DNA of 64,000 nucleotides, taken from contig NZ_JAUCDY010000014.1 in NCBI RefSeq assembly GCF_030362935.1, positions 1 through 64,000 on the forward strand. Reading direction: 5' to 3'. Of the stretch, positions 27,638 through 36,675 are shown one piece after another (the stretch's first letter is position 1; the number at the start of each line of letters is the position of its first letter). Made by a program: the position numbers and the translations under genes. Source of the stretch: Thiopseudomonas acetoxidans. Lineage in GTDB: Bacteria; Pseudomonadota; Gammaproteobacteria; Pseudomonadales; Pseudomonadaceae. The notes under the pieces were generated by a model that was not told the DNA's origin, made no database searches, and was given only the letters and a program-made list of their open reading frames with translations.

Positions 27638-28424
27638 TTCAGTTATGCCATTGCACGAAGTCAATCCCATTGCCACATGTTTTTCGCAAGCGGCCTGCAG
27701 TTACGACAGTGCGGCACACTTGCAGCGCGAAGTGGGTCAGCAATTATTACAGCTGTGTCCTTCTGCTCTAGCTGTCCAGCACTGGCTCGATCTGGGTTGC
27801 GGCACCGGTTATTTTTCTCAGCAACTGGCGCAGCGTTACCCACAGGCTCAGGGGTGCGGTGTGGATATCGCCCAAGGTATGTTGCAACATGCGCAGCGAT
27901 TGCGCCCCTATGCGAGTTATCTGTGTGCTGATGCGCAAGCATTACCCCTCGTCAGTAACAGTGTGGATTTAATTTTTAGCAGCATGGCTTTGCAATGGTG
28001 TGATGATTTTGCCGCCGTGTTAGCCGAAGCTAAGCGAGTGTTAAAACCCAATGGGATTATTGCCTTTACCAGCGTAGCCGAAGGCACCCTGTACGAGCTA
28101 AAGCACAGTTGGCAGGCGGTCGATAACCAACCGCACATTAATCAGTTTCGTCGCTTTGCGGACTATCAGCGATTGTGTGAGGCCAGTGGTTTAAAGGTTG
28201 TGCACTTGCGCTGCCAAACGCTGCAACAGCATTTTTCTAGCGTGCGCGAGCTAAGTCAAAACCTTAAGCAGCTTGGCGCCCACCATGTGCAAACGGGCCG
28301 CAACAATGGTTTAACCAGTCGCCAGCAATATATGAAGCTCAGTCAAGCTTACGAACAACAGCGCCAGCCCCAAGGCTTACCAGTAACCTGGCAGATGGTC
28401 TATGCCGTGCTGCAAGCGGTTTAA
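27630..28424 (+). CDS. bioC: Malonyl-ACP O-methyltransferase
   Basis: A 264-residue SAM-dependent methyltransferase starting pimelate synthesis. Motif I reads LDLGCGTGYFSQQLA, with the acidic residue in CGVDIAQGML. The FSSMALQWCDD segment is typical of BioC. It overlaps bioH, so the two are translationally coupled. Met6 (27645) is a possible alternative start. Confidence 0.95.
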   Translation: MLSSVMPLHEVNPIATCFSQAACSYDSAAHLQREVGQQLLQLCPSALAVQHWLDLGCGTGYFSQQLAQRYPQAQGCGVDIAQGMLQHAQRLRPYASYLCADAQALPLVSNSVDLIFSSMALQWCDDFAAVLAEAKRVLKPNGIIAFTSVAEGTLYELKHSWQAVDNQPHINQFRRFADYQRLCEASGLKVVHLRCQTLQQHFSSVRELSQNLKQLGAHHVQTGRNNGLTSRQQYMKLSQAYEQQRQPQGLPVTWQMVYAVLQAV

Positions 28425-28783
28425 TTGAATTATGTGGGAGCGCAACTTTTGCGCGATGCGGACTGTCCGGCAGCGGTTAGGCTTAATCCTAAAAATTTGG
28501 ATTTGGCTTAACTGACGCAGAACTTCAACCAAGGCACAGTCAAATGTGGGACCTGCCTTGGCAGGGAATTAGAGCCTCTTGCTCCGTTACGGCTTGGGTG
28601 CATTTCCCGTTCCCCGACAAGTCGGGTCCCACAAAAGCGAGCGTCATGACTGGGCATTTGAGTGGCTGGCTAAGCTGGCTCCAACAGTTGAGGCTTACTT
28701 GTGGGAGCGCAACTTTTGCGCGAATCGAAGGTACCGCTGCTTTAAACGCATTTTTTACACAACTCAGACAGGCAATATGATTA
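28425..28783. other. Gap of about 360 bases between bioC and bioD with two REPs
   Basis: Plus-strand REPs lie at 28434-28457 (10 bases after the bioC stop) and 28701-28723, both of the GCGCAA-CTT-TTGCGC type. Between them is a short dyad at about 28616-28630 (CCCCGACAAGTCGGG). The frames across this gap are not protein-like. The gap probably separates bioD from the rest of the operon or contains its own promoter. Confidence 0.75.
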
Positions 28784-29488
28784 ATGGGTAACGCTTTTTT
28801 TATCACTGGCACCGACACCGATGTAGGGAAAACCACCGTCGCGGCGGGATTGCTCTGTGCCGCACGCCGACAGGGATTCAGCACCTTGGCTATCAAACCC
28901 GTCGCCTCGGGCTGTGATTTAACCCCGCAGGGGCTACGCAATAGTGACGCACTGGCACTAGCACAGCAATCCAGCATCAAACTGCCCTACGCGCAAATTA
29001 ACCCTTTTGCTTTTGCCCCAGCGATTGCACCACATCTGGCTGCACAGCAGGCTGGCGTAAAGTTAGACGTGACCACCTTGCAACAGGCGTGCCTGCAGGT
29101 CGTTAACCAACAGGCTGACTTGACGATAATTGAAGGCGCAGGCGGTTGGCGCGTACCCATCTGTGCTAGCCAAACTATGGCGGATTTAGCAAAAGCATTG
29201 CAGTTACCGGTCATTTTAGTGGTGGGTGTACGCTTGGGTTGTATCAACCATGCGCTCTTAACCGCAGAAGCCATTGCCCAAGATGGTTTAAAGCTAACTG
29301 GTTGGATTGCCAACTGCCTAGATCCGACTATGCCTGCTCTGGCAGACAACCTTATCAGCCTAGAACAGCATCTTAAGTCCCCATGCTTAGCTCAGGTCCC
29401 ATGGGTGGCCGATGACAATATAGAGCACATTGCAGAACACTTCTCAGCGTTAATGCCGCAACTGCTCGCTGTATCAGATCCAGATTAA
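28784..29488 (+). CDS. bioD: Dethiobiotin synthetase
   Basis: A 234-residue P-loop enzyme forming the ureido ring of dethiobiotin from diaminopelargonate, CO2 and ATP. It opens with FFITGTDTDVGKTTVAAGL (Walker A), then KPVASGC and the IIEGAGGW signature. bioA is not in the window. The start follows two REPs and has only a weak SD sequence. Confidence 0.96.
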   Translation: MGNAFFITGTDTDVGKTTVAAGLLCAARRQGFSTLAIKPVASGCDLTPQGLRNSDALALAQQSSIKLPYAQINPFAFAPAIAPHLAAQQAGVKLDVTTLQQACLQVVNQQADLTIIEGAGGWRVPICASQTMADLAKALQLPVILVVGVRLGCINHALLTAEAIAQDGLKLTGWIANCLDPTMPALADNLISLEQHLKSPCLAQVPWVADDNIEHIAEHFSALMPQLLAVSDPD

Positions 29489-29510
29489 GTCTTTTTATTG
29501 AATCAGGTCA

Positions 29511-31361
29511 TCAAAGCTCAATCAGCGGCGCTTCTTCATCACCAACCAAGTGACGCAGTCCGCGCAGTAGTTGATTTTCTTCCATCAAACCTAGCTGCAG
29601 CACGTTTCTTAAACTCTGCGTAATTCTGCTGCTGTAGCCGAGATCATTAATCAACGAACTGGCCTGCATGCTATCAAGCTGTTGTTTACGCACTTCAGAA
29701 AAAATGCGTTGACGAAACTCAGTGTCAAACTTTGCTGCCTGTTTATCCAACCACTCCAAACGATTGCGCCAAATATCATCCGGCAAATCCAAGCGACTCA
29801 CCTCGCGCACCTGACGTAGCACCCAGAGTAAATGACGGCGCAAATCCAAATAATGGTTATGCACGTACGATCGATCATCACGCAGATAGCGGCCCAGATT
29901 TTTTTGTAAATGTTTGGCATCTTTTACCGCGTCTACCAGCTGCAACGCCGCCAACTGGCAGGTCAGTAAAAAGCTTTGATGCTCCTCATCCATTTCCACG
30001 GTCAAGCGGCTCATAAAACTCAGTAAATCCGAGTAAACGCCCTTGATATGCCTCTGATACAGCAGCTCTGCGTCCAAACTCGTGACATCATCAGGGCGCG
30101 CATTAAGACAAGTTTCATCCACGCGCGATGCAGTCAATTGCGCTACTGGCTGATACAGCGCGTGACAGATCACCTCCAGACTCAAACGCCCTAAATGCTG
30201 TAATTCTTGTACCACCGCACGCGATGCCGTATCGGCAGAAGTTAAGGCTGAATCGCTTAAATAACGTGCTTTAGTAACAGGCACAATCAGCTGCTCTTGC
30301 AAGCTTGGTTCGGGTGTTTTTTTATCCGTAATCAGCACCGCCGGCTCAACCGGGTCAGGCAAGTAACGCAACAAAGCCTGCTCTAGCCAGCGCTGGATTG
30401 GCCAAAAAATAGTCACACCCGTCAGGTTAAAAATAGTTTGAAACAGCGCCAGTTGCAGTAGTGAATTACCGTCCACCATGATGGTTTGTACTAGCCATAG
30501 TAAGGGCGTGAGCAGCACGAAGGTCACCACACCGGTAACTATGTTAAACATAGTGTGCACCAGCGCCAAACGTTGTCCACTGCGATTGCCGCTGAGCCAG
30601 CCCATAATAGCCACATTAATACTGCTGCCGACACTGCCGCCAATAGCGATCGACATGCCCTGCCATAATTCAATTTGTCCTGCCGCCAAAGCCGCCAGCA
30701 CCAACATGAGCGTCGCATGGCTCGACATCAACATCGCCGTTAATGCCATCCCCATTGCCACAAAAATCAGCTGTCCAACATAGCCGGTCTTAATCTGCTC
30801 GGTTAAGTCTAAGCTGCCACCTAAGTCAGCAAAGCCGCCTTTCATCTGCTCAATGCCCATAAAAATAAAGGCAACGCCAAAGATGATACGCCCCGCTGCT
30901 TTACCTTTATCGCCTTGAAAGCCGGCCAAAACACCAAACACCAACATGGGTAACGCCAAGGGCGACAGGCTCACGTTTTGTCCGGCAGCGGCCAACAACC
31001 ACATGCCGCCGCTTGTGCCTAAGTTAATGCCCAATAAAATTGAGATGCCACCAGCTAACTGAATGAGTCCCGTACTGATAAAGGCGATGGTGAGCATGGA
31101 CATCAGGGTGGTTGACTGCAGAACCATGGTGCCAACCATGCCAAACAGAAAACCCTTAAACTGTGTGGCTGTACTGCGCTCTAGCCACTGCTCAAGCTTA
31201 CCGCCGGCCAGTTGCTTAAGCCCTTCTTCCAAACACTGCATGCCAAACAAAAATAACGCGATCCCAGAACTCAGGCGCAACCACGCCGTGCTGTACCAAA
31301 AACTTATCGATAGCACTATGGCAGCGAGTAGCAGGAAAAAGTATTTTTTTGTTAGTGCCAT
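29511..31361 (-). CDS. Na/Pi cotransporter family protein with PhoU-like C-terminus
   Basis: 616 residues. The first ~340 are membrane helices with the repeated Na/Pi cotransporter core: a Gln-Ser motif (VLQSTTLMSML), then MSSHATLMLVLAAL and GSVGSSINVAIMG in the second repeat. The C-terminal ~270 residues are helical and acidic, resembling PhoU. It is predicted to move phosphate or a related anion with sodium (family inference). It is convergent with bioD and followed upstream by a small lipoprotein-size gene with its own terminator. Confidence 0.88.
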   Translation of the reverse strand: MALTKKYFFLLLAAIVLSISFWYSTAWLRLSSGIALFLFGMQCLEEGLKQLAGGKLEQWLERSTATQFKGFLFGMVGTMVLQSTTLMSMLTIAFISTGLIQLAGGISILLGINLGTSGGMWLLAAAGQNVSLSPLALPMLVFGVLAGFQGDKGKAAGRIIFGVAFIFMGIEQMKGGFADLGGSLDLTEQIKTGYVGQLIFVAMGMALTAMLMSSHATLMLVLAALAAGQIELWQGMSIAIGGSVGSSINVAIMGWLSGNRSGQRLALVHTMFNIVTGVVTFVLLTPLLWLVQTIMVDGNSLLQLALFQTIFNLTGVTIFWPIQRWLEQALLRYLPDPVEPAVLITDKKTPEPSLQEQLIVPVTKARYLSDSALTSADTASRAVVQELQHLGRLSLEVICHALYQPVAQLTASRVDETCLNARPDDVTSLDAELLYQRHIKGVYSDLLSFMSRLTVEMDEEHQSFLLTCQLAALQLVDAVKDAKHLQKNLGRYLRDDRSYVHNHYLDLRRHLLWVLRQVREVSRLDLPDDIWRNRLEWLDKQAAKFDTEFRQRIFSEVRKQQLDSMQASSLINDLGYSSRITQSLRNVLQLGLMEENQLLRGLRHLVGDEEAPLIEL

Positions 31362-31432
31362 TATTCAGTGTGACCGTAGAGTTTGTGTCGGCTGGCATGC
31401 ATTATCACTTATTTTGTACGCCCAAACCAACA

Positions 31433-31461
31433 AAGGCCGCGCTCCGAAAGGAGGCGGCCTT
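31433..31461 (-). terminator. Rho-independent terminator of the small exported-protein gene
   Basis: On the minus strand AAGGCCGCCTCC-TTTC-GGAGCGCGGCCTT forms a strong GC-rich stem (one extra base on one arm) followed by TGTTGG. It lies just downstream of the stop at 31481. Confidence 0.8.
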
Positions 31462-31480
31462 AAACAAACTTGATTTGAAT

Positions 31481-31813
31481 CTACTGTTCGGCTTGATAAC
31501 CCGATTTGGTGCAACCTAGGCAACGAACAAAAGCGGCCTTGCCCGGTTCGACCACCAAGGCTTTACCGGCTTTATCCACTGTGCCGCTTAAAGCCGTAAA
31601 AGGCAGAGTAACAACAAACAAGCCTGTACCTATAACGGTACCCGCGATTAAAAACGGGCGGGCAATCACAGCATCTGCAACCATGGCATAGGCTTCAGGA
31701 GTATCAGTGTTGTACTCTGGGTTACCACTTGGATTGCCCCCGGCCATTGCAGGTAACGAACCTAGGCCCATTACTAAGGCAAGTGCAGCAGCGATTACAC
31801 GAAATAAGCTCAT
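31481..31813 (-). CDS. Small exported protein of unknown function
   Basis: 110 residues. A signal peptide (MSLFRVIAAALALVMGLGSL, cleavage after AMA) precedes a mature part with an NPSGNPEYNTD stretch, one hydrophobic segment (FLIAGTVIGTGLFVVTLPF) and two cysteines in RCLGCTKSG near the C-terminus. I do not recognise a characterised family. Similar short proteins occur in Pseudomonas. It is monocistronic, with its own terminator. Confidence 0.8.
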   Translation of the reverse strand: MSLFRVIAAALALVMGLGSLPAMAGGNPSGNPEYNTDTPEAYAMVADAVIARPFLIAGTVIGTGLFVVTLPFTALSGTVDKAGKALVVEPGKAAFVRCLGCTKSGYQAEQ

Positions 31814-31935
31814 AACAGCGTTCCTTCAGCAGTTTATTGATAGACAATTTAACTATATAGGCGACTGATTGTTTTGTCAGCGCATAGTTGTTTTTTCAAC
31901 TAACTAATTACCACTTTCGCCAAGTACATCAAAGA

Positions 31936-32748
31936 TTAACGCTGACATTTTGTACAGTACACGCTTGAACGCTGACCTAGCTTGACCTCTTTTAACACTG
32001 TACCGCATTTTAAACAGGGCTGCCCAGCACGACCGTAAACAAACAGCTTTTGTTGAAAATAACCCGGTTTGCCATCACCACCAACAAAGTCTTTCAATGT
32101 CGTGCCGCCTTGTTCAATGGCGGCAGCTAAGATGCGTTTGATCTCATCCACCAATAACACGCAGTGTTTTTTGCTTAACGTGCCCGCGGCTTTACGTGGT
32201 TCAAGGCCCGCCGCAAACAGCGCTTCATTGGCGTAAATATTGCCCACGCCCACCACCACGGCGTTATCCATAATAAAGGGCTTGATGGCTTGTTTGCGCC
32301 CCTGCAGACGCGCATGCAAATAGTCTGCAGTAAAATCATCACTCAGTGGTTCAGGGCCAAGCTTGAGCAACAGCGGATGCGCAGCCAGTTCCGTTGTCCA
32401 CAGCATGGCTCCAAAACGACGCGGATCGGTGTAGCGCAGCATCTGCCCCGAGGCCAATTCAATATCCACATGATCATGTTTGGCTATGGGCTCATTATGC
32501 GGTACTAGGCGCAGACTACCGGACATACCCAGATGACAAATCAGCGTGCCCACCTCTGCATGCAACAATAGATACTTGGCGCGGCGCTCGATCTTGGTAA
32601 AGCGTTGTCCTGACAGGCGCACATCCAAATCATCTGGAATAGGCCAGCGCAAGCGTGCATTGCGTACCACCACGCGTTCCACCTGCTGATTGAGCAAGTG
32701 CGGCTCAATCCCGCGGCGGGTGGTTTCTACCTCGGGCAGTTCAGGCAT
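31936..32748 (-). CDS. mutM: Formamidopyrimidine-DNA glycosylase
   Basis: A 270-residue Fpg/MutM that excises 8-oxoguanine and nicks the abasic site. The catalytic N-terminal Pro and Glu lie in MPELPEVETTRRG, the H2TH region in GVGNIYANEALF, and the C-terminal zinc finger in CLKCG and CTKC, all intact. The start overlaps the FAH-family gene stop (TAATG). Confidence 0.97.
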   Translation of the reverse strand: MPELPEVETTRRGIEPHLLNQQVERVVVRNARLRWPIPDDLDVRLSGQRFTKIERRAKYLLLHAEVGTLICHLGMSGSLRLVPHNEPIAKHDHVDIELASGQMLRYTDPRRFGAMLWTTELAAHPLLLKLGPEPLSDDFTADYLHARLQGRKQAIKPFIMDNAVVVGVGNIYANEALFAAGLEPRKAAGTLSKKHCVLLVDEIKRILAAAIEQGGTTLKDFVGGDGKPGYFQQKLFVYGRAGQPCLKCGTVLKEVKLGQRSSVYCTKCQR

Positions 32749-33416
32749 TAGCGGACAAAGGTTTCAAAGCGGCTTTTCAACTCAGGTAGCTCCATAATCA
32801 CCTGATCACCAGACTGCAAAGGTCCTACGCCTGCGGGTGTGCCGGTGAGAACAACATCGCCTGGCTGCAAGGAAAATTGTCCGGAAATATGTTGAATAAG
32901 CGGCACAATCGGATTGAGCATTTCGCTACTATTGCCCTGCTGACGCACGTCACCATTCACGGTGAGTCGTACTTGGATGTTATTGATGTCGCTGACGGCA
33001 TCGCCACTGACAAAAGGCGCGAGCACGCAGGCGCCATCAAAGCTTTTCGCTACTTCCCACGGCCAGCCTTTTTTCTTAAGTTCGTCCTGGACATCACGCA
33101 GGGTTAAATCCAGCGCAGGCGCGTAGCCAGAAATGGCATCCAATACTTCTTCTTCGTTGGGACGCTTAGACAAAGGTTTACCAATCAGTACGGCGATTTC
33201 GATTTCAAAATGCACCGCGCCGCGTTCCTGCGGAATATTAAAACCATTCACTGGGCAAACCACTGAGCTGCCAGGCTTGATAAATAACAGCGGCTCGTCA
33301 GGGACTGGGTTGTTAAGTTCTTTGGCGTGCTCAGCATAGTTGCGCCCTACACACACCACTTTACCCATGGGGTAGTGAATATTAGTGCCATCTTGGTATT
33401 GATGTTGGTAACTCAT
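32748..33416 (-). CDS. Fumarylacetoacetate hydrolase family protein
   Basis: 222 residues, the short FAH fold. KVVCVGRNYAEHAKELNN opens the domain. The metal-binding acidic residues lie in AVHFEIEIAVLIG, and GDVVLTGTPAGVGPL closes it. The family includes acylpyruvases and oxaloacetate tautomerase/decarboxylase (FAHD1-like); the exact substrate cannot be told. Coupled to mutM by a one-base overlap. Confidence 0.92.
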   Translation of the reverse strand: MSYQHQYQDGTNIHYPMGKVVCVGRNYAEHAKELNNPVPDEPLLFIKPGSSVVCPVNGFNIPQERGAVHFEIEIAVLIGKPLSKRPNEEEVLDAISGYAPALDLTLRDVQDELKKKGWPWEVAKSFDGACVLAPFVSGDAVSDINNIQVRLTVNGDVRQQGNSSEMLNPIVPLIQHISGQFSLQPGDVVLTGTPAGVGPLQSGDQVIMELPELKSRFETFVR

Positions 33417-33484
33417 TTTTGCTTACCTTCTTTAATTCGCTGGTGAAATTGGCTTAGGTGTCAGTCGCAAGCGATGCATATTCC

Positions 33485-33740
33485 GTAAAGTCGCCGTGAA
33501 TACATCCCTGTAGGCTCCACGGCGGCATCCATGCCGTCAAGGCTTTGCTCCATATACAACGCTCGCGCCCAGTTTAAGCGTTAGCGTTGGCTGGCGGTTT
33601 TGCTGCGTGCGGCTTGCACTGCTCTTAATGTTGCGAGCATGGCGTATGTTTAAGCAAAGCTTTGGCCGCCAAGGATGGCGACCGAGAGCCTACATGGACG
33701 TACTCGCGGCGTCTTTGCGTGACGTGCGCCATGCTCGCAA
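33485..33740. repeat. Large nested inverted repeat in the 346-base gap before the FAH gene
   Basis: The arms at 33485-33548 and 33654-33718 are about 64 bases long and imperfectly complementary (both contain TGTAGGCT or its complement and end in CTTTGC). A second, perfect 14-base pair (TTGCGAGCATGGCG at 33631-33644, CGCCATGCTCGCAA at 33727-33740) brackets the right arm. No gene fits here; plus-strand frames through it are spurious. It resembles dispersed intergenic elements of pseudomonads and could be MITE-like. Confidence 0.8.
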
Positions 33741-33762
33741 CCTGCACAGTATGCACACCTCA

Positions 33763-35157
33763 TCAAACAGCAAAAATTTTCCCCGGATTCATAATGCCAT
33801 TAGGATCGAACACGGCTTTAACCGCTTTCATCACTGCGATTTCTTCTGCGCTACGACTGTAATACAGGTAATCACGCTTAGTCATACCTACACCGTGTTC
33901 GGCAGAAATCGAGCCGTTGTATTTTTGTACTGTTTCAAACACCCACTGATTAACCGTGGCGCATTTGGCAAAGAACTCGTCTTTATCCATCGTCTCAGGC
34001 TTGAGAATATTCAAATGCAGGTTGCCGTCGCCAATATGACCAAACCACACCACTTCAAAATCAGGGTAGTTTTTAGTGACAATCTCATCAATATCACGCA
34101 AAAACGCTGGAACCTTACCAACAGTTACTGAAACGTCGTTTTTATACGGCGTCCAATGAGCAATGGTTTCGGAAATGTATTCGCGCAACTTCCACAGGTT
34201 TTCTAACTGCTGCTCGCTCTGGCTCATCACGCCATCCAGCACCCAGCCTTCTTCCATACAGCGCTCAAATACCGCCAACGCCTGATCCATCACCTCTTCG
34301 CTTGCGGCTTCAAATTCCAGCAACGCATAAAACGGGCACTCAGTATCAAAAGGAGCAGGTACATCGCCACGCGCCAAGACTTTCGCCATGGCTTTATCGG
34401 AGAAAAACTCAAACGCTGTGAGGTCTAGTTCTTTTTGAAAAGCGTGTAACACCGGCATGATGGAGTCGAAATCCGGCGCGCCCAATACCATAGCAGTAAG
34501 ATTCTTCGGCGCGCGAGTCAGGCGCATAGTAGCTTCAACTACAAAGCCAAGCGTGCCTTCTGCACCAATAAACAACTGACGTAAATCATAACCGGTGGCA
34601 TTTTTTATCAAATCCTTGTTGAGCTCTAACAGCTCACCTTTGCCGGTAACCACTTTAAGACCAGCGACCCAGTCGCGGGTCATGCCGTAGCGAATCACCT
34701 TGATGCCGCCGGCGTTAGTGCCAATATTGCCGCCAATCTGGCTGGAGCCGGCTGAAGCAAAATCGACCGGATAATACAAACCCTGCTCTTGGGCAAACTG
34801 CTGCAGCTGCTCGGTCACTACACCCGGCTCACAAACCACGGTGCGATCCATCTCGTTAAACTCAAGGATACGATTCATATAGTCAAAGGACACCACCACT
34901 TCACCATTGGCAGCCACCGCCGCGGCAGACAAGCCTGTGCGCCCACCAGACGGCACGAGCGCGACGTTACACTCATTGGCCCAGCGTACAATGGCCTGCA
35001 CCTGCTCCACACTGCGCGGAAAAGCAATCGCCATGGGGGCTGGGGTGAAATGTTTGGTCCAGTCGATACCGTGACTGGCTAAGGAGTCGGTATCAGTTAA
35101 GAGCTTGCCGCTATCAACAAGTGTTTTAAGCTCTTCAATCAGGGCTTGATGGGTCAT
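33763..35157 (-). CDS. FAD-linked oxidase, probable D-2-hydroxyglutarate dehydrogenase
   Basis: About 464 residues of the GlcD/LDHD/D2HGDH family. The FAD-binding PCMH domain contains VPSGGRTGLSAAAVA and IGGNIGTNAGGIKVIRYG. The C-terminal domain has GHIGDGNLHLN and the active-site SAEHGVGMTKRDYL. The ATG at 35157 has a GAGAG SD sequence. It is divergent from serA. In P. stutzeri, SerA makes D-2-hydroxyglutarate in a side reaction that drives serine synthesis, and the neighbouring dehydrogenase recycles it to 2-oxoglutarate. The same pairing here favours that function over lactate or glycolate oxidation. Confidence 0.9.
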   Translation of the reverse strand: MTHQALIEELKTLVDSGKLLTDTDSLASHGIDWTKHFTPAPMAIAFPRSVEQVQAIVRWANECNVALVPSGGRTGLSAAAVAANGEVVVSFDYMNRILEFNEMDRTVVCEPGVVTEQLQQFAQEQGLYYPVDFASAGSSQIGGNIGTNAGGIKVIRYGMTRDWVAGLKVVTGKGELLELNKDLIKNATGYDLRQLFIGAEGTLGFVVEATMRLTRAPKNLTAMVLGAPDFDSIMPVLHAFQKELDLTAFEFFSDKAMAKVLARGDVPAPFDTECPFYALLEFEAASEEVMDQALAVFERCMEEGWVLDGVMSQSEQQLENLWKLREYISETIAHWTPYKNDVSVTVGKVPAFLRDIDEIVTKNYPDFEVVWFGHIGDGNLHLNILKPETMDKDEFFAKCATVNQWVFETVQKYNGSISAEHGVGMTKRDYLYYSRSAEEIAVMKAVKAVFDPNGIMNPGKIFAV

Positions 35158-35399
35158 TGTGTTACTCTCAGTTTTTTCATCACGGCCCTGAGCAAACTTC
35201 AAGGCAAAAAAGTTTAGGTTAGTTGTAGAATTATACAGGCACAGAGGAAATCATGCTGACTTTACTCTGGCTTATGATAGCATAGACACCCCGCTAATCG
35301 CGCACCCTGCCGATTCCCGGGCCGGTCTTTTTAGTCACCGTTCCGGCCAGCATTGACTGTCCGTTTCATTGAACACTTCAGGACAACAGGTTTACGCAG

Positions 35400-36629
35400 A
35401 TGAGTAAGACATCGCTTGATAAAAGCAAAATTCGCTTTCTTCTTCTTGAAGGAGTACACCAGAACGCTCTCGACACACTGAAAAAAGCGGGCTACTCCAA
35501 CATTGAATACATAACCGGCGCATTGCCCGAAGATGAGCTGAAAGAGAAAATTGCTGACGCACACTTTATCGGTATTCGCTCTCGCACCCAGCTCACCGAA
35601 GAGGTGTTTGAGTGCGCCAACAAACTAGTCGCTGTAGGTTGTTTCTGTATTGGTACTAACCAAGTTGACCTGAACGCTGCACGCGAACGCGGTATTGCCG
35701 TCTTTAATGCCCCTTATTCCAACACCCGCTCAGTCGCAGAACTAGCAATCGGCCAGGCCATCATGCTCCTGCGCGGTATTCCCCAGAAAAACGCCGAATG
35801 TCATCGTGGCGGCTGGATGAAAAGCGCAACAGGCGCGTATGAAGTACGTGGTAAAAAACTCGGTATTATCGGTTACGGTTCTATTGGCACACAACTTTCC
35901 GTATTGGCCGAAGCCATGGGCATGCAAGTGTACTTCTACGATGTGGTCACCAAGCTGCCCTTAGGTAATGCGGTACAGATTGACAGCCTAAACGAGCTAC
36001 TGGGCATGGCGGACGTTGTCTCGCTGCACGTACCACAATTGCCTTCCACACAGTGGATGATTGGCGATGAACAGATTCGCGCTATGAAAAAAGGCAGTAT
36101 TCTGCTTAACGCAGCACGGGGTACCGTGGTGGTTATCGAAGCCTTGGCAGAAGCAATCAAAGACGGTCATTTAGCCGGTGCCGCCATTGATGTATTCCCC
36201 GTTGAGCCGCGCGCCAATGGTGAGGAATTCACCAGCCCACTGCGCGGTCTAGACAACGTTATTTTGACTCCGCACATTGGCGGCTCAACCCAAGAAGCGC
36301 AAGCCAATATTGGCTTTGAAGTGGCCGAGAAGCTGGTTAAATACAGTGACAACGGTACGTCGGTCTCTTCTGTTAACTTCCCTGAAGTGGCACTACCTTC
36401 ACACCCCGGCAAACACCGTATCCTGCATATTCACAAGAATATCCCAGGCGTAATGGGTGCGATCAACAAAGTCTTTGCTGATAACAACATCAACGTTTCC
36501 GGTCAGTTTTTACAAACCGACGACAGCGTTGGCTATGTGGTGATTGATATTGCCGCCGAGCACTCTGAATTGGCACTGAGTAAGCTGCAGGAAGTTGAAG
36601 GCACCATGCGCTGCCGGATTCTTTACTAA
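35400..36629 (+). CDS. serA: D-3-phosphoglycerate dehydrogenase
   Basis: 409 residues, the E. coli-type enzyme for the first step of serine synthesis. The NAD-binding GYGSIGTQLSVLAEAMG, the active-site LNAARGTVV and HIGGSTQEAQANIG, and a C-terminal ACT domain (HKNIPGVMGAINKVF) for serine feedback are all visible. The promoter region is shared with the divergent FAD dehydrogenase gene. Confidence 0.97.
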   Translation: MSKTSLDKSKIRFLLLEGVHQNALDTLKKAGYSNIEYITGALPEDELKEKIADAHFIGIRSRTQLTEEVFECANKLVAVGCFCIGTNQVDLNAARERGIAVFNAPYSNTRSVAELAIGQAIMLLRGIPQKNAECHRGGWMKSATGAYEVRGKKLGIIGYGSIGTQLSVLAEAMGMQVYFYDVVTKLPLGNAVQIDSLNELLGMADVVSLHVPQLPSTQWMIGDEQIRAMKKGSILLNAARGTVVVIEALAEAIKDGHLAGAAIDVFPVEPRANGEEFTSPLRGLDNVILTPHIGGSTQEAQANIGFEVAEKLVKYSDNGTSVSSVNFPEVALPSHPGKHRILHIHKNIPGVMGAINKVFADNNINVSGQFLQTDDSVGYVVIDIAAEHSELALSKLQEVEGTMRCRILY

Positions 36630-36638
36630 GTCAGTCAT

Positions 36639-36663
36639 GCGCGGGTGATAGCCTTGCCCGCGC
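36639..36663. terminator. GC-rich hairpin between convergent serA and hydrolase genes
   Basis: GCGCGGG and CCCGCGC pair across an 11-base loop just after the serA stop. No clear U-tract follows on either strand. It is a candidate shared terminator or attenuating hairpin. Confidence 0.45.
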
Positions 36664-36675
36664 GCCCGCTTAACC

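Noticed and set aside
28540..28980. Minus-strand 146-residue ORF across the bioC-bioD gap
   Set aside because: It crosses a REP and the start of bioD on the opposite strand; bioD is clearly real.
33607..34131. Plus-strand 174-residue ORF antisense to the FAD dehydrogenase
   Set aside because: Half is the inverted-repeat block and half is the antisense of a well-supported gene.
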